DNA of 46,896 nucleotides, taken from positions 1 through 46,896 of the forward strand of contig CAJAVU010000020.1 of assembly GCA_903945495.1 (NCBI GenBank). The letters run 5' to 3'. Made by a program: the position numbers and the translations under genes. The notes beneath the pieces were generated by a model, which had not been told where the DNA came from, did no database searches, and saw only the letters and a list, made by a program, of their open reading frames with translations. The stretch is from an uncultured Flavobacteriales bacterium (GTDB lineage Bacteria > Bacteroidota > Bacteroidia > Flavobacteriales_D > Crocinitomicaceae). Shown here piece after piece: positions 1 to 8,994 of this stretch (the first letter of the stretch is position 1; every line of letters begins with the position of its first letter).

Positions 1-523
1 CGTAATATTGTTTTGGAGAAATTCCCCAATCAAAAAAATCGACAAACCATGCAGCAAGAATAAACCCAACAGTACCCCAAACTCGAATAGGGGGAAAGAC
101 TTTCACAATATCGAAATTGTTTTTTTCTAATAATGCATAAGATATTGAATTACCTAAAGCAATTGTTGGCATATAAAACATGGAAATTAAAAATACAACG
201 GGATAAAACGAATTGAAGTCTTTTAGATTATATAGAAAAATCATCAATCCGGCCAAGGTTAAATGACAAATCCCTAGTAATTTGTTAGCACTAATCCATT
301 TGTCAGCAATGATACCTATGATGGCTGGCATAAATAACGATGCAATTCCCATTGTCCCATAAACCGCACCAATTTGAATTCCAGAAAATTTAAGATCCAC
401 AGCCAGATATGCTCCAGTAGATAATAACCAAGCACCCCAAGCAAAAAATTGCAGAAAACTCGTTAATGTTAATTGATACTTTAAAATAGAGTGGCGGTTA
501 GTATTTTCTGAGTCGATTAGCAT
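1..523 (-). CDS. MFS nucleoside permease-like transporter, 5' part only
   Basis: The gene begins at the ATG complementary to 521-523 and runs off the left edge, leaving about 174 N-terminal residues. The translation starts MLIDSENTNRHSILKYQLTL and continues through hydrophobic segments typical of major facilitator helices (FLQFFAWGAWLLSTGAYLAV, then SLFMPAIIGIIADKW with a motif-A-like loop, then two further helices). The FFAWGAWL start and the GIIADKW loop resemble the NupG/XapB nucleoside:H+ symporter family common in Bacteroidota, which takes up nucleosides across the inner membrane. It starts 12 nt after the stop of the DUF151 nuclease gene, so the two are probably cotranscribed. The substrate is inferred from family resemblance, and the C-terminal half cannot be seen. 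Confidence 0.82.
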   Translation of the reverse strand, partial: MLIDSENTNRHSILKYQLTLTSFLQFFAWGAWLLSTGAYLAVDLKFSGIQIGAVYGTMGIASLFMPAIIGIIADKWISANKLLGICHLTLAGLMIFLYNLKDFNSFYPVVFLISMFYMPTIALGNSISYALLEKNNFDIVKVFPPIRVWGTVGFILAAWFVDFFDWGISPKQYY

Positions 524-535
524 AGTTCAAAGGGA

Positions 536-1129
536 TTAATTACTTGTGCGCTTGTTGATTTCGTCGCGAATTCTCGATGCTAGCTCGTAATCCTCATTTT
601 CGATGGCTTCATTTAATTGAACTTCAAGTTCATCAACTGTATAGGAACCTAAAGATCCTTCAGATGCTTTTTCTAATTCTTCTTCAATATTGAAATCATC
701 GTTGTCTTTATCTTGATTTTCATCCATCAAAATACCTGCACTCGACAAAATACTTTCAAAGGTATAAATCGGGCAATTGAAACGAACGCCAATTGCAATT
801 GCATCAGAAGTTCTAGCATCAATTTCTGTTACTTGACCATCACGCTCACAGATAAGCTTAGAGTAAAAAATACCTTCAACTAAATTGTAAATAACGATTT
901 CTGTAACATTGATAGAAAAAGATTGAGCAAAATTCTTAAAAAGGTCGTGTGTTAAAGGACGTGTTGGAGTCATTTTTTCCAATTCAATAGCAATTGCTTG
1001 CGCTTCAAATCCACCAATAATTATTGGCAATTGTCGTTTTCCTCCTGACTCAGCAAGTACCAAAGCATATGCTCCAGATTGCGTTTGACTGTAAGATAAC
1101 CCAGCTATATCAAGTTTTATTTTCTCCAT
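536..1129 (-). CDS. Bifunctional nuclease family (DUF151) protein with C-terminal UVR domain
   Basis: A 197-residue protein. Residues 1 to about 130 form a DUF151/bifunctional nuclease domain (MEKIKLDIAGLSYSQTQSGA, then LPIIIGGFEAQAIAIELE and DARTSDAIAIGVRF). After an acidic linker, residues about 160-195 look like a UvrB/UvrC-type UVR motif (YTVDELEVQLNEAIENEDYE, then ASRIRDEINKR), a predicted helical hairpin for protein contacts. Family members have been reported to have DNase/RNase activity, but the cellular role here is unknown. An in-frame ATG lies 33 nt upstream at 1162. I chose 1129 because the domain begins there and a purine-rich GAAGG precedes it. The gene lies downstream of etfBA beyond a strong hairpin and shortly before the permease gene. 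Confidence 0.9.
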   Translation of the reverse strand: MEKIKLDIAGLSYSQTQSGAYALVLAESGGKRQLPIIIGGFEAQAIAIELEKMTPTRPLTHDLFKNFAQSFSINVTEIVIYNLVEGIFYSKLICERDGQVTEIDARTSDAIAIGVRFNCPIYTFESILSSAGILMDENQDKDNDDFNIEEELEKASEGSLGSYTVDELEVQLNEAIENEDYELASRIRDEINKRTSN

Positions 1130-1163
1130 CCTTCTACTAATCCTTCGAGTTTCAAGAAACAAT

Positions 1164-1187
1164 TAGGGAAGCAATTTTGCTTCCCTA
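1164..1187 (-). terminator. Hairpin between etfA and the DUF151 gene, probable attenuator or terminator
   Basis: A perfect 9-bp inverted repeat, TAGGGAAGC with GCTTCCCTA, closes a 6-nt A/T loop 42 nt after the etfA stop. On the minus strand it is followed by TAATTGTTTCTT, which is only a broken U-tract, so termination may be partial and some readthrough into the nuclease and permease genes is plausible. It could equally act as an mRNA 3'-end stabiliser. Confidence 0.55.
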
Positions 1188-1228
1188 CTGTATCAATATC
1201 AATGTAAAAATAATATTTCTATTAAATA

Positions 1229-2173
1229 TTAGTGTCCTGATGAACGGAATTTTTTAACCGCTTCAGTTAAACGTGGCAATACTTCAAATGCATCACCAAC
1301 AACACCGTAATCTGCAGCTTTAAAGAATGGTGCTTCGGCATCCGTGTTAATCACGACGATTACTTTAGAACCATTTACTCCAGCCAAATGTTGAATCGCA
1401 CCAGAAATACCAGCAGCAATGTACAAGTTAGGACGAATTGCAACACCTGTTTGACCAACGTGTTCGTGGTGAGGTCTCCAACCAATATCAGCAACTGGAC
1501 GAGAACAAGCAGTAGCTGCACCCAAAGCACTTGCTAAATCTTCAACCATTCCCCAGTTTTCTGGACCTTTTAATCCGCGACCTGCAGAAACTACTAATTC
1601 AGCTTCTGGCAATGGAATTTCTCCCTCAGGTTTTTTCGTGCTTACGATTGTGATTTTTGAATCTCCTGCATTTCCTGCGAAATCTTCAACTGTGCAAGCA
1701 GCACCATTTGCCTCTGGCTGAATACTGTTTGGTAACAAAGAAATAATCTTCACTGCAGAGTTAACTTTCACTGCTCCGAATGCTTTCCCTGAAAACACGT
1801 TCACGTTAACAGTTCCGTCTGCACTTGGAACAGCAATAGCTCCTGAAATTAAACCAGCTTTTAAACGAACTGATAATCTTGGCGCAACTGCCTTCGCAAT
1901 AATGTCGTGTGAGAAAACAATTGAAGTCGCTCCCGAAGCTGTTGCAGCTGTTGCAATTAAACGTGTTAATTGTTGTGCATCATCTCCATTCAATGCACGA
2001 TCAACAAGTACTTTTGTTGCTCCGTAATTTCCTAAAGTTGCAAGCGTTGCAGCATCAGCATTACCTGAAGTAATCACTGTAACATCAGCGCCTAATTTTT
2101 TTCCGTAAGTAACAGCTTCAAAAGCAGATTTATGCAATCCATTGTTACTATTTATATATACTAAAACTGACAT
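1229..2173 (-). CDS. etfA: Electron transfer flavoprotein subunit alpha
   Basis: A 314-residue FAD-binding alpha subunit of the soluble ETF heterodimer, which takes electrons from acyl-CoA dehydrogenases and passes them to ETF:quinone oxidoreductase. The N-terminal half (MSVLVYINSNNGLHKSAFEA onward) is the alpha/beta domain. The C-terminal half carries the FAD signature: GRGLKGPENW near residue 198, then GQTGVAIRPNLYIAAGISGA, HLAGV, and a closing region VINTDAEAPFFKAADYGVVG. Length is normal for the family. It follows etfB by 10 nt and shares its promoter. ETF supply fits the paaG/paaH-like beta-oxidation genes elsewhere in the window. Confidence 0.97.
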   Translation of the reverse strand: MSVLVYINSNNGLHKSAFEAVTYGKKLGADVTVITSGNADAATLATLGNYGATKVLVDRALNGDDAQQLTRLIATAATASGATSIVFSHDIIAKAVAPRLSVRLKAGLISGAIAVPSADGTVNVNVFSGKAFGAVKVNSAVKIISLLPNSIQPEANGAACTVEDFAGNAGDSKITIVSTKKPEGEIPLPEAELVVSAGRGLKGPENWGMVEDLASALGAATACSRPVADIGWRPHHEHVGQTGVAIRPNLYIAAGISGAIQHLAGVNGSKVIVVINTDAEAPFFKAADYGVVGDAFEVLPRLTEAVKKFRSSGH

Positions 2174-2183
2174 AATCTGGTTT

Positions 2184-2924
2184 TTAAATAACTTTTGCTT
2201 CGTTGTGTAACAATTCTACCAATTCATCCATGTTCGTTGGGTCAATCATTTTACATGCTGATTTTGCGTTTGGCATTGTATAAGAAACATAAGATGTTAA
2301 TGTGTCAACTGCAACTGGCGCAACAACTTGTAACGGCTTAGTTCTAGCAGCCATAATTCCACGCATATTTGGAATACGTTGTTCAGCCATTCCTTTTGCA
2401 CACGAAACTACAGCTGGTAAAGCAACTTGAACAACCTCAAGTCCACCAACGATTTCTCTTTCTAATGTTAAGGTATTTCCACTAACATCCAATTTTGTAG
2501 CTAAAGAAACAAATGGTAAATCTAGAGATTCAGCAATCATCCCAGCAACTTGAGAACCATTGTAATTAATTGTCTCTTTCCCTGTCATAACCAAATCGAA
2601 ACCATTTGATTTTGCGTACTCAGCAATTTGAACCGCCGTGTAATATGCATCAGTTGGTTCAGCATCAATGCGAACTGCATCATCTGCTCCAATTGCTAAG
2701 GCTTTACGAATAATCGCTTCATCTGCTGCAGAACCAACAGAAACGATTGTTACGTTTCCACCAAGAGTTTCTTTAATTTCAAGTGCACGCACAAGGGCAT
2801 ACCACTCATCATACGGATTCACAATGTATTGAACACCATTCTCATCGAATTTAGTGTTGTTGTCTGTGAAGGCAATTTTCGAAGTTGTATCTGGTGATTT
2901 ACTGATACATACAAGTATTTTCAT
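2184..2924 (-). CDS. etfB: Electron transfer flavoprotein subunit beta
   Basis: A 246-residue ETF beta subunit, the AMP-binding partner of etfA. It begins MKILVCISKSPDTTSKIAF and contains the family segments NPYDEWYALVRALEIKE, GADDAVRIDAE and DLVMTGKETINYNGSQVAGM. The open frame extends 23 codons further upstream, to 2993, but that extension overlaps the promoter, while the conserved N-terminus begins exactly at the ATG at 2922-2924. The gene is first in a two-gene operon with etfA and is divergent from pdhB. Confidence 0.97.
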   Translation of the reverse strand: MKILVCISKSPDTTSKIAFTDNNTKFDENGVQYIVNPYDEWYALVRALEIKETLGGNVTIVSVGSAADEAIIRKALAIGADDAVRIDAEPTDAYYTAVQIAEYAKSNGFDLVMTGKETINYNGSQVAGMIAESLDLPFVSLATKLDVSGNTLTLEREIVGGLEVVQVALPAVVSCAKGMAEQRIPNMRGIMAARTKPLQVVAPVAVDTLTSYVSYTMPNAKSACKMIDPTNMDELVELLHNEAKVI

Positions 2925-2948
2925 GTTCTCGTTATTTTCTATCGTGCG

Positions 2949-2981
2949 CAAATTTAAAACAAATATTCTCATACGATGCAA
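2949..2981 (-). promoter_or_regulatory. Bacteroidota-type promoter for etfBA
   Basis: Read on the minus strand, TTG (2979-2981) is followed after 22 nt by TAAATTTG (2949-2956). This matches the TTG/TAnnTTTG consensus of the Bacteroidota housekeeping sigma factor. It leaves a leader of roughly 20 nt before the etfB ATG. Confidence 0.65.
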
Positions 2982-3102
2982 TGTTTTAGACACAAGTTTG
3001 AAAAGTTTTTTGAATTGAATCAGCGATCAAAAATGTATTGAAAGTTATCATTTGGATTTACTCACCAAATTAACCGAATTGTGAACTTTTAAGCTTCTGC
3101 TT

Positions 3103-3131
3103 TTGTCTTTCAACTTATATTATTATTTTTG
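3103..3131 (+). promoter_or_regulatory. Bacteroidota-type promoter for pdhB
   Basis: TTG at 3103-3105, an 18-nt spacer and TATTTTTG at 3124-3131 fit the consensus. The start codon of pdhB lies 35 nt further on. With the etfBA promoter it makes a divergent control region within 2925-3166. Confidence 0.65.
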
Positions 3132-3166
3132 GCGTCCACTTGTGGAATAAATTTAGTCGATAAAGT

Positions 3167-4144
3167 ATGAAAACGGTACAATTTAGAGAAGCCTTAAGAG
3201 AAGCAATGTCAGAAGAAATGCGTCGCGATGAAGGTGTTTTTTTAATGGGTGAAGAAGTTGCTGAATACAATGGAGCTTATAAAGTTTCACAAGGTATGTT
3301 GGATGAGTTTGGTCCAAAACGTGTTATTGACACACCTATTGCAGAATTAGGTTTCGCTGGAATTGCTGTTGGTGCATCGATGAATGGTTTGCGTCCGATT
3401 GTAGAGTTTATGACATGGAACTTTGCGATTTTGGCGGCTGATCAAATTATTAATAGTGCTGCAAAAATGTTGCAAATGTCAGGTGGGCAATATCATTGTC
3501 CAATTGTATTTAGAGGAGGAAACGGAACTGCTGGACAATTAGCAGCAACACACTCTCAATCATTTGAAGCATTTTATGCGCATGTTCCAGGATTAAAAGT
3601 TATTACACCATCAAATCCTTATGATGCAAAAGGTTTATTGAAAGCGGCTATTCGTGACAATGATCCAGTTGTATTCTTGGAGTCAGAAAAAATGTATGGT
3701 GATAAAGGTGAAATTCCAGAAGGAGAATACATCATTCCGATTGGAGTTGCAGATATTAAAAGAAAAGGTACAGATGTAACAATCGTTTCTTTTGGTAAGA
3801 TTATCAAAGTTGCGTATGAAGCAGCTGACGTTCTAGCGAAAGAAGGAATTTCAGTTGAAATCATCGATTTGAGAACTGTTAGACCAATTGATTACGCATG
3901 TGTTGTTGAGTCTGTCAAGAAAACAAATCGCTGTGTAGTGGTTGAAGAGTCTTGGCCGTTAGCGTCTATTTCATCTGAAATCGCTTATCATTTGCAACGA
4001 TATGCATTTGATTATTTGGATGCGCCAGTTATGCGCGTGACACAAACGGATACACCTTTTGCTTTTTCTCCAACTTTAATTGATGAGGCTTTGCCAAATG
4101 TTGATCGAATTGTAAAAGCTGTTAAAAGTACATTGTACAGATAA
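3167..4144 (+). CDS. pdhB: Pyruvate dehydrogenase E1 component subunit beta
   Basis: A 325-residue E1-beta subunit of the pyruvate dehydrogenase complex, which with E1-alpha decarboxylates pyruvate using thiamine diphosphate and acetylates the E2 lipoyl group. Visible signatures are MKTVQFREALREAMSEEMRR, the thiamine-diphosphate contact region FLMGEEVAEYNGAYKVSQGM, DTPIAELGFAGIAVGAS, the phosphate-loop region GGNGTAGQLAATHSQSFEAF and the C-terminal transketolase domain VTIVSFGKIIKVAYEAA with VVVEESWP. Length is normal. E1-alpha and E2 are not in the window; in many Bacteroidota they are encoded elsewhere. A branched-chain 2-oxoacid E1-beta is the main alternative. The gene is monocistronic, with its own promoter and terminator. 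Confidence 0.95.
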   Translation: MKTVQFREALREAMSEEMRRDEGVFLMGEEVAEYNGAYKVSQGMLDEFGPKRVIDTPIAELGFAGIAVGASMNGLRPIVEFMTWNFAILAADQIINSAAKMLQMSGGQYHCPIVFRGGNGTAGQLAATHSQSFEAFYAHVPGLKVITPSNPYDAKGLLKAAIRDNDPVVFLESEKMYGDKGEIPEGEYIIPIGVADIKRKGTDVTIVSFGKIIKVAYEAADVLAKEGISVEIIDLRTVRPIDYACVVESVKKTNRCVVVEESWPLASISSEIAYHLQRYAFDYLDAPVMRVTQTDTPFAFSPTLIDEALPNVDRIVKAVKSTLYR

Positions 4145-4165
4145 CAATTTTTTAAATAGCTACAG

Positions 4166-4196
4166 AAAAGAGGATCTAAATAGGTCCTCTTTTTTA
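4166..4196 (+). terminator. Intrinsic terminator of pdhB
   Basis: AAAAGAGGATCT pairs with AGGTCCTCTTTT around an AAAT loop (12 pairs including one G-T wobble), and the 3' arm runs directly into a T-tract. Because of the A-rich 5' side, it could also work in reverse. Confidence 0.88.
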
Positions 4197-4358
4197 ATTT
4201 ATTGTCACACTACAAATAGATTGTAATTGTTAATAATTCGCACTTGAATTTTAAGAATTAGTATAGTTTGGTAGTTGGTTAAAAACGAGATATTTCAATT
4301 ATTTTGAAAGATGTAAACAAGTTTCTGTTAAAAAACTTCAGATTTTTTTATTAACAGG

Positions 4359-4388
4359 TTGGTTTATAAAATTAATTATCTATCTTTG
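4359..4388 (+). promoter_or_regulatory. Strong promoter of the ribosomal protein supercluster
   Basis: TTG at 4359-4361, a 19-nt spacer and TATCTTTG at 4381-4388 match the Bacteroidota consensus. The element is followed by CACCCC. The same 16-nt stretch TCTATCTTTGCACCCC and the same 19-nt spacing recur in the promoter at 46729-46758. Confidence 0.8.
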
Positions 4389-4390
4389 CA

Positions 4391-4411
4391 CCCCTCAAAG
4401 TGTATTTGGGG
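4391..4411 (+). promoter_or_regulatory. Hairpin at the 5' end of the rpsL-operon transcript
   Basis: CCC-t-CAAA pairs with TTTGGGG around a GTGTA loop: seven pairs with one bulged T. It would sit at or within a few nt of the expected transcription start. It could stabilise the 5' end or take part in autoregulation; neither is shown. Confidence 0.45.
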
Positions 4412-4444
4412 CAATTATATATTTATAAAAATTAAGAGTATTTT

Positions 4445-4822
4445 ATGCCAACTATTCAACAATTAGTTCGCAAAGGAAGAACAGCGGTAGTGAAGAAGAG
4501 TAAATCTGCTGCACTTGATTCTTGTCCACAGCGTAAAGGGGTATGTGTACGTGTTTACACCACTACTCCGAAAAAACCGAACTCTGCAATGCGTAAAGTT
4601 GCAAGGGTGCGTCTGACTAACGGTAAGGAAGTCAACGCTTACATCGGTGGTGAAGGTCACAACTTACAAGAGCACTCGTTAGTGTTAGTTCGTGGTGGTA
4701 GAGTAAAAGATTTACCAGGGGTTCGTTATCACATCGTTCGCGGTGCTGAAGATACAGCCGGAGTAGAAGGAAGAACTCAACGTCGCTCTAAGTATGGAAC
4801 TAAGAGACCTAAACAAAAATAA
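4445..4822 (+). CDS. rpsL: 30S ribosomal protein S12
   Basis: S12, 125 residues, lies at the decoding centre of the 30S subunit and monitors codon-anticodon pairing. It begins [12 protein letters not shown] and contains the nearly invariant loop [20 protein letters not shown] (residues 39-58) and [15 protein letters not shown]. The lysines in both loops that are altered in streptomycin-resistant mutants (Lys44 and the Lys of RVKDLPG) are the wild-type residue. First gene of the cluster, 56 nt downstream of the -7 element, and 15 nt ahead of rpsG. No clear Shine-Dalgarno sequence is present. Confidence 0.99.
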   Translation: MPTIQQLVRKGRTAVVKKSKSAALDSCPQRKGVCVRVYTTTPKKPNSAMRKVARVRLTNGKEVNAYIGGEGHNLQEHSLVLVRGGRVKDLPGVRYHIVRGAEDTAGVEGRTQRRSKYGTKRPKQK

Positions 4823-4837
4823 TTAAAGCTTTAAGAG

Positions 4838-5308
4838 ATGAGAAGAAGAAAAGCCAAGAAAATAGCCATTCTCCCGGATCCAAAGTTCAACGATGTTGTA
4901 GTAACAAAATTCGTTAACAACTTGATGTACGACGGGAAAAAGAATTTAGCGTTCAAAATATTCTACGAAGCAATTGAAATCGTAGACAAAAAAATTGAAG
5001 ATCAAGAAGGATTAGATGTTTGGAGAAAAGCATTGGAAAATGTTACTCCAAGTGTTGAGGTTCGTAGCCGTCGTGTTGGTGGAGCTACTTTCCAAATCCC
5101 AACTCCAGTGCGTGAAGATCGTAAAGCATCTTTAGCAATGAAATGGTTGATAGGTTACTCACGTAAACGTAATGAGAAAACGATGGCTGGTAAATTAGCA
5201 TCAGAAATCATTGCTGCTTCGAAAGAAGAAGGTGCTGCCTACAAAAAGAAAGAAGATACATTAAGAATGGCTGAGGCTAACAAAGCGTTCTCACATTTTA
5301 GATTTTAA
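4838..5308 (+). CDS. rpsG: 30S ribosomal protein S7
   Basis: S7, 156 residues, initiates assembly of the 30S head by binding the 3' major domain of 16S rRNA and contacts the E-site tRNA. It starts [19 protein letters not shown] and carries the core signature around [19 protein letters not shown], then [19 protein letters not shown]. Length matches the bacterial norm. It sits 5 nt ahead of fusA, the conserved str-operon order, so the three genes are probably one transcript with coupled translation. Confidence 0.99.
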   Translation: MRRRKAKKIAILPDPKFNDVVVTKFVNNLMYDGKKNLAFKIFYEAIEIVDKKIEDQEGLDVWRKALENVTPSVEVRSRRVGGATFQIPTPVREDRKASLAMKWLIGYSRKRNEKTMAGKLASEIIAASKEEGAAYKKKEDTLRMAEANKAFSHFRF

Positions 5309-5313
5309 TCATT

Positions 5314-7416
5314 ATGGCTAGAGATCTTAAATTTACCCGTAACATCGGAATTGCTGCTCACATTGATGCTGGTAAAACAACAACAACAGAGCGTATTTTG
5401 TATTATTCTGGTGTGAATCACAAAATTGGTGAGGTACACGAAGGTGGTGCTACAATGGACTGGATGGAGCAAGAGCAAGAGCGTGGTATTACTATTACGT
5501 CTGCAGCTACTACAGTAAACTGGAAATATAGAGGACAAGATTACCATATTAATATTATTGACACACCGGGACACGTTGACTTTACAGTTGAGGTGAATCG
5601 TTCGTTACGTGTATTAGATGGTTTAGTATTCTTGTTTTCAGCTGTTGATGGTGTTGAGCCTCAATCAGAAACAAACTGGAGACTTGCAAATAACTACAAC
5701 GTTCCGCGTATTGGTTTCGTAAACAAAATGGACCGTCAAGGTGCTGATTTCTTAAACGTGTGTAAACAAGTGAAAGAAATGTTGGGTAGTCACGCATTAC
5801 CTTTACAAATCAATATTGGTGACGAAGATAATTTCAAAGGAGTTGTTGATTTAATTAACTTCAAAGGAATTGTTTGGAATGAAGACATGGGAATGACTTT
5901 CCAAGAAGTTGAAATTCCAGCTGATATTATTGATGAAGCAAGAAGATTACGTAGTGAATTATTAGAAGCGGTTGCTGAATTTGACGAATCATTGATGGAG
6001 AAATTCTTCGAAGATGAGAACTCATTGACAGAACGTGAAATTTTAGATGCGTTGCGTCAAGCTACAATTTCTGGAAAAGTAGTTCCAATGATGTGTGGTT
6101 CATCTTTCAAAAACAAAGGTGTTCAAGCAATGTTGGATATGGTAATGGAAATTCTTCCTTCACCATTAGATGTTGAAGCGATTTCAGGTATCAATCCTAA
6201 AACAGATGAAGAGGTAACTCGTCAACCGTCTTACGATGAGCCTTTCTCAGGTTTAGCATTTAAAATCGCTACCGATCCTTTCGTAGGTCGTTTGTGTTTT
6301 ACACGTGCTTATTCAGGTAAATTACCAGCTGGTTCTTACGTATTGAATACTCGTACAAATAACAAAGAGCGTATTTCTAGAATCTTCCAAATGCACGCTA
6401 ACAAACAAAATCAAATTGATGAGTTAGGAGCAGGAGATATTGGAGCATTAGTTGGATTTAAAGATATCCGTACAGGAGATACTTTATGTGCGGAGAATGC
6501 GCCAATCATTTTGGAATCTATGAACTTCCCTGATCCAGTTATCGGTATTGCAATTGAGCCTAAAACTCAAGCTGATCAAGATAAATTAGGAGTAGGTTTG
6601 TCAAAATTAGCAGAAGAAGATCCAACATTCCGTGTGAATACTGACGAGGAAACTGGTCAAACTATTATCTCTGGAATGGGTGAGTTACACTTAGAAATTA
6701 TTGTTGACCGTTTGAGACGTGAGTTCAAGGTTGAAGTAAACCAAGGTGCTCCTCAAGTTTCTTACCGTGAGAATATTACAGCAGGTGTTGATCACAGAGA
6801 AGTTTACAAAAAACAATCAGGTGGTCGTGGTAAATTTGCCGATATCGTTGTTAAAATTTCTCCACAAGATAACGCTGAAAAAACTGGATTAGAATTCGTT
6901 AACAGCATTAAAGGTGGTAACATTCCAAGAGAGTTTATTCCTTCAGTAGAGAAAGGATTTAAAGAATCAATGAAAAATGGTGTATTAGCTGGTTTCCCAG
7001 TTGACGCTATGAAAGTTGAATTAATGGATGGTTCTTTCCACGCTGTCGATTCAGATTCATTATCATTCGAATTATGTGCTAAAATGGCATATAAAGCAGC
7101 ATTGAAAAATGCTCGTCCAGTTCTTCTTGAGCCAATCATGAAAATGGAAGTGGTTACACCAGAAGAAAACATGGGTGATATCGTAGGTGACTTAAACAGA
7201 CGTCGGGGTGTAATTCGTGGAATGGATGATAGAGCAGGATCAAAAGTTGTTAAAGCGGATGTTCCTTTATCTGAAATGTTCGGATATGTAACTCAATTAC
7301 GTACCCTTTCTTCAGGTAGAGCAAGTTCTTCAATGGAGTTCTCACACTATGCTGAGGCACCGAAGAATGTTGCGGATGACGTAGTGTCAAAAATTAATGG
7401 TAAAGTTTCAGCATAA
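5314..7416 (+). CDS. fusA: Elongation factor G
   Basis: EF-G, 700 residues, is the GTPase that drives translocation of tRNA and mRNA. The G domain has the P-loop [19 protein letters not shown] (from about residue 15), switch [14 protein letters not shown] and NKMDR for guanine specificity. Domains II to V follow, including [20 protein letters not shown] and the domain IV tip region ending in [19 protein letters not shown]. Full length with no internal disruption. In the str operon of many bacteria tuf follows here, but in this genome rpsJ comes next after 10 nt. Confidence 0.99.
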   Translation: MARDLKFTRNIGIAAHIDAGKTTTTERILYYSGVNHKIGEVHEGGATMDWMEQEQERGITITSAATTVNWKYRGQDYHINIIDTPGHVDFTVEVNRSLRVLDGLVFLFSAVDGVEPQSETNWRLANNYNVPRIGFVNKMDRQGADFLNVCKQVKEMLGSHALPLQINIGDEDNFKGVVDLINFKGIVWNEDMGMTFQEVEIPADIIDEARRLRSELLEAVAEFDESLMEKFFEDENSLTEREILDALRQATISGKVVPMMCGSSFKNKGVQAMLDMVMEILPSPLDVEAISGINPKTDEEVTRQPSYDEPFSGLAFKIATDPFVGRLCFTRAYSGKLPAGSYVLNTRTNNKERISRIFQMHANKQNQIDELGAGDIGALVGFKDIRTGDTLCAENAPIILESMNFPDPVIGIAIEPKTQADQDKLGVGLSKLAEEDPTFRVNTDEETGQTIISGMGELHLEIIVDRLRREFKVEVNQGAPQVSYRENITAGVDHREVYKKQSGGRGKFADIVVKISPQDNAEKTGLEFVNSIKGGNIPREFIPSVEKGFKESMKNGVLAGFPVDAMKVELMDGSFHAVDSDSLSFELCAKMAYKAALKNARPVLLEPIMKMEVVTPEENMGDIVGDLNRRRGVIRGMDDRAGSKVVKADVPLSEMFGYVTQLRTLSSGRASSSMEFSHYAEAPKNVADDVVSKINGKVSA

Positions 7417-7426
7417 TACTTAGGTA

Positions 7427-7732
7427 ATGAGCCAAAAAATAAGAATTAAATTAAAGTCGTACGATCACAATTTGGTTGACAAATCGGCAGAAAAAATAGT
7501 AAAAACTGTAAAAGCTACTGGTGCTGTAGTTAGTGGACCAATTCCATTACCAACACACAAAAGAATTTACACAGTTTTGAAATCGCCACACGTAAATAAA
7601 AAAGCGCGTGAGCAGTTTGAATTATGTTCATACAAAAGATTGTTAGATATCTACAGTTCTTCTTCTAAGACTGTTGATGCACTAATGAGATTAGAGTTGC
7701 CTAGTGGGGTTGACGTAGAAATTAAAGTTTAA
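7427..7732 (+). CDS. rpsJ: 30S ribosomal protein S10
   Basis: S10, 101 residues, is a 30S head protein that also serves as NusE, the NusB partner in rRNA transcription antitermination. It starts [20 protein letters not shown] and contains the signature [20 protein letters not shown] with KKAREQFE. Usual length. It follows fusA directly, fusing the str and S10 operons without an intervening promoter that I can recognise. Confidence 0.99.
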   Translation: MSQKIRIKLKSYDHNLVDKSAEKIVKTVKATGAVVSGPIPLPTHKRIYTVLKSPHVNKKAREQFELCSYKRLLDIYSSSSKTVDALMRLELPSGVDVEIKV

Positions 7733-7750
7733 TAATTAAATAGTTAAAGT

Positions 7751-8365
7751 ATGCCAGGAATTATTGGTAGAAAAGTCGGAATGACTAGCATCTACAGTGC
7801 CGAGGGTAAAGCAATGCCATGCACGGTTATAGAAGCTGGTCCTTGTGTTGTGACTCAGATCAAAACACAAGACAGAGATGGTTACGAGGCTGTTCAATTG
7901 GGTTTTGGAGACCGTAAAGAAAAAAACACTCCAAACGCATTGAAAGGTCACTTTAAAAAAGCTAACACAACTCCAAAAGCGAAGTTGGTGGAATTTAAAG
8001 GTTTCGATAACGTTAATCTCGGAGATAATATTGATGTAAACATTTTCGAGGAAGGTGAATACGTTAGTATCATTGGAACATCAAAAGGAAAAGGTTTCCA
8101 AGGGGTTGTAAGACGTCATGGTTTCGGTGGAGTTGGTCAAGCAACACACGGACAACATAACCGTCTAAGAGCACCAGGATCAATCGGAGCTTGTTCTTAT
8201 CCAGCACGTGTATTCAAAGGAATGCGAATGGGTGGACAAATGGGTAACAAGCGCGTTGTGATGGAGAATCTTGAAGTTTTGAAAGTTCTCGCAGACAAGA
8301 ATTTAATCGTGGTGAAAGGATCAATTCCTGGATCTAAAGGTGGAACCATAACAATTAATAAGTAA
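7751..8365 (+). CDS. rplC: 50S ribosomal protein L3
   Basis: L3, 204 residues, is a primary 23S rRNA binder whose long loop reaches the peptidyl transferase centre. It begins [20 protein letters not shown] and has the loop segment [19 protein letters not shown] followed by [20 protein letters not shown] and [11 protein letters not shown]. Its stop codon overlaps the next start by one base (TAATG), implying translational coupling with rplD. Confidence 0.99.
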   Translation: MPGIIGRKVGMTSIYSAEGKAMPCTVIEAGPCVVTQIKTQDRDGYEAVQLGFGDRKEKNTPNALKGHFKKANTTPKAKLVEFKGFDNVNLGDNIDVNIFEEGEYVSIIGTSKGKGFQGVVRRHGFGGVGQATHGQHNRLRAPGSIGACSYPARVFKGMRMGGQMGNKRVVMENLEVLKVLADKNLIVVKGSIPGSKGGTITINK

Positions 8366-8991
8366 TGGAAGTAAAAGTATTTGACGCGAAAGGAAAAGCT
8401 ACTTCTAAAAAGGTAACGCTTTCAGATTCAGTTTTTGGTATCGAACCAAATGATCACGCAATTTACTTAGATGTTAAGCAACACTTGGCGAATCGTCGTC
8501 AAGGAACGCATAAAGCAAAAGAAAGAGCAGAAATATCTGGATCTACGAAAAAAATTAAGAAACAAAAAGGAACTGGTGGTGCACGTGCTGGTAGTATCAA
8601 ATCTGGTACTCGTGTAGGTGGTGGACGAATCTTCGGACCAAGACCAAGAAACTACCATTTCAAGTTGAATGTTAAGTTGAAAAGATTGGCAAGAAAATCA
8701 GCATTTTCTTACAAAGCTCAAAATGAATCTATCATGGTGCTTGAAGATCTTAATTTCGACGCAGCTAAAACAAAAGATTTCAAATCGTTGTTGGCAGCAT
8801 TGAAACTTGAGAACGAAAAAGTTCTTATGATTTTAGGAAGTCAAAATGACAATGTTTATTTGTCATCACGTAACCTAGGAAGAGTTAAAGTCGTTACAGC
8901 TGATTCAGTAAATACATTTGATGTATTGAACGCGAAGAAAGTTGTATTGGCAGAGAGTTCAATTGAAGTAATCGAAAAGATTCTAAACTAA
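8365..8991 (+). CDS. rplD: 50S ribosomal protein L4
   Basis: L4, 208 residues, lines the nascent peptide tunnel through its extended loop and in E. coli also represses the S10 operon. It opens [20 protein letters not shown] and carries the tunnel loop region [20 protein letters not shown] then [12 protein letters not shown]. No S10-type leader is identifiable here, because rpsJ directly follows fusA, so the E. coli mode of L4 control is unlikely to apply unchanged. One-base overlap with rplC and 3 nt ahead of rplW. Confidence 0.99.
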   Translation: MEVKVFDAKGKATSKKVTLSDSVFGIEPNDHAIYLDVKQHLANRRQGTHKAKERAEISGSTKKIKKQKGTGGARAGSIKSGTRVGGGRIFGPRPRNYHFKLNVKLKRLARKSAFSYKAQNESIMVLEDLNFDAAKTKDFKSLLAALKLENEKVLMILGSQNDNVYLSSRNLGRVKVVTADSVNTFDVLNAKKVVLAESSIEVIEKILN

Positions 8992-8994
8992 TTG

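Larger units (their letters stand above)
4145..4444 (+). other. 300-nt spacer between pdhB and rpsL
   Basis: The spacer holds the pdhB terminator (4166-4196), about 160 nt of AT-rich sequence with no convincing ORF, the rpsL promoter (4359-4388) and a 56-nt leader with a hairpin. I see no RNA gene in the middle part. Confidence 0.6.

Noticed and set aside
1149-1160. GTTTC-AA-GAAAC inverted repeat as an operator
   Set aside because: Too short and AT-rich to separate from chance, and inside the leader beside a much stronger hairpin.
2925-2993. 23-codon extension of etfB
   Set aside because: It overlaps the etfBA promoter, and the conserved ETF beta N-terminus begins at the internal ATG at 2924.
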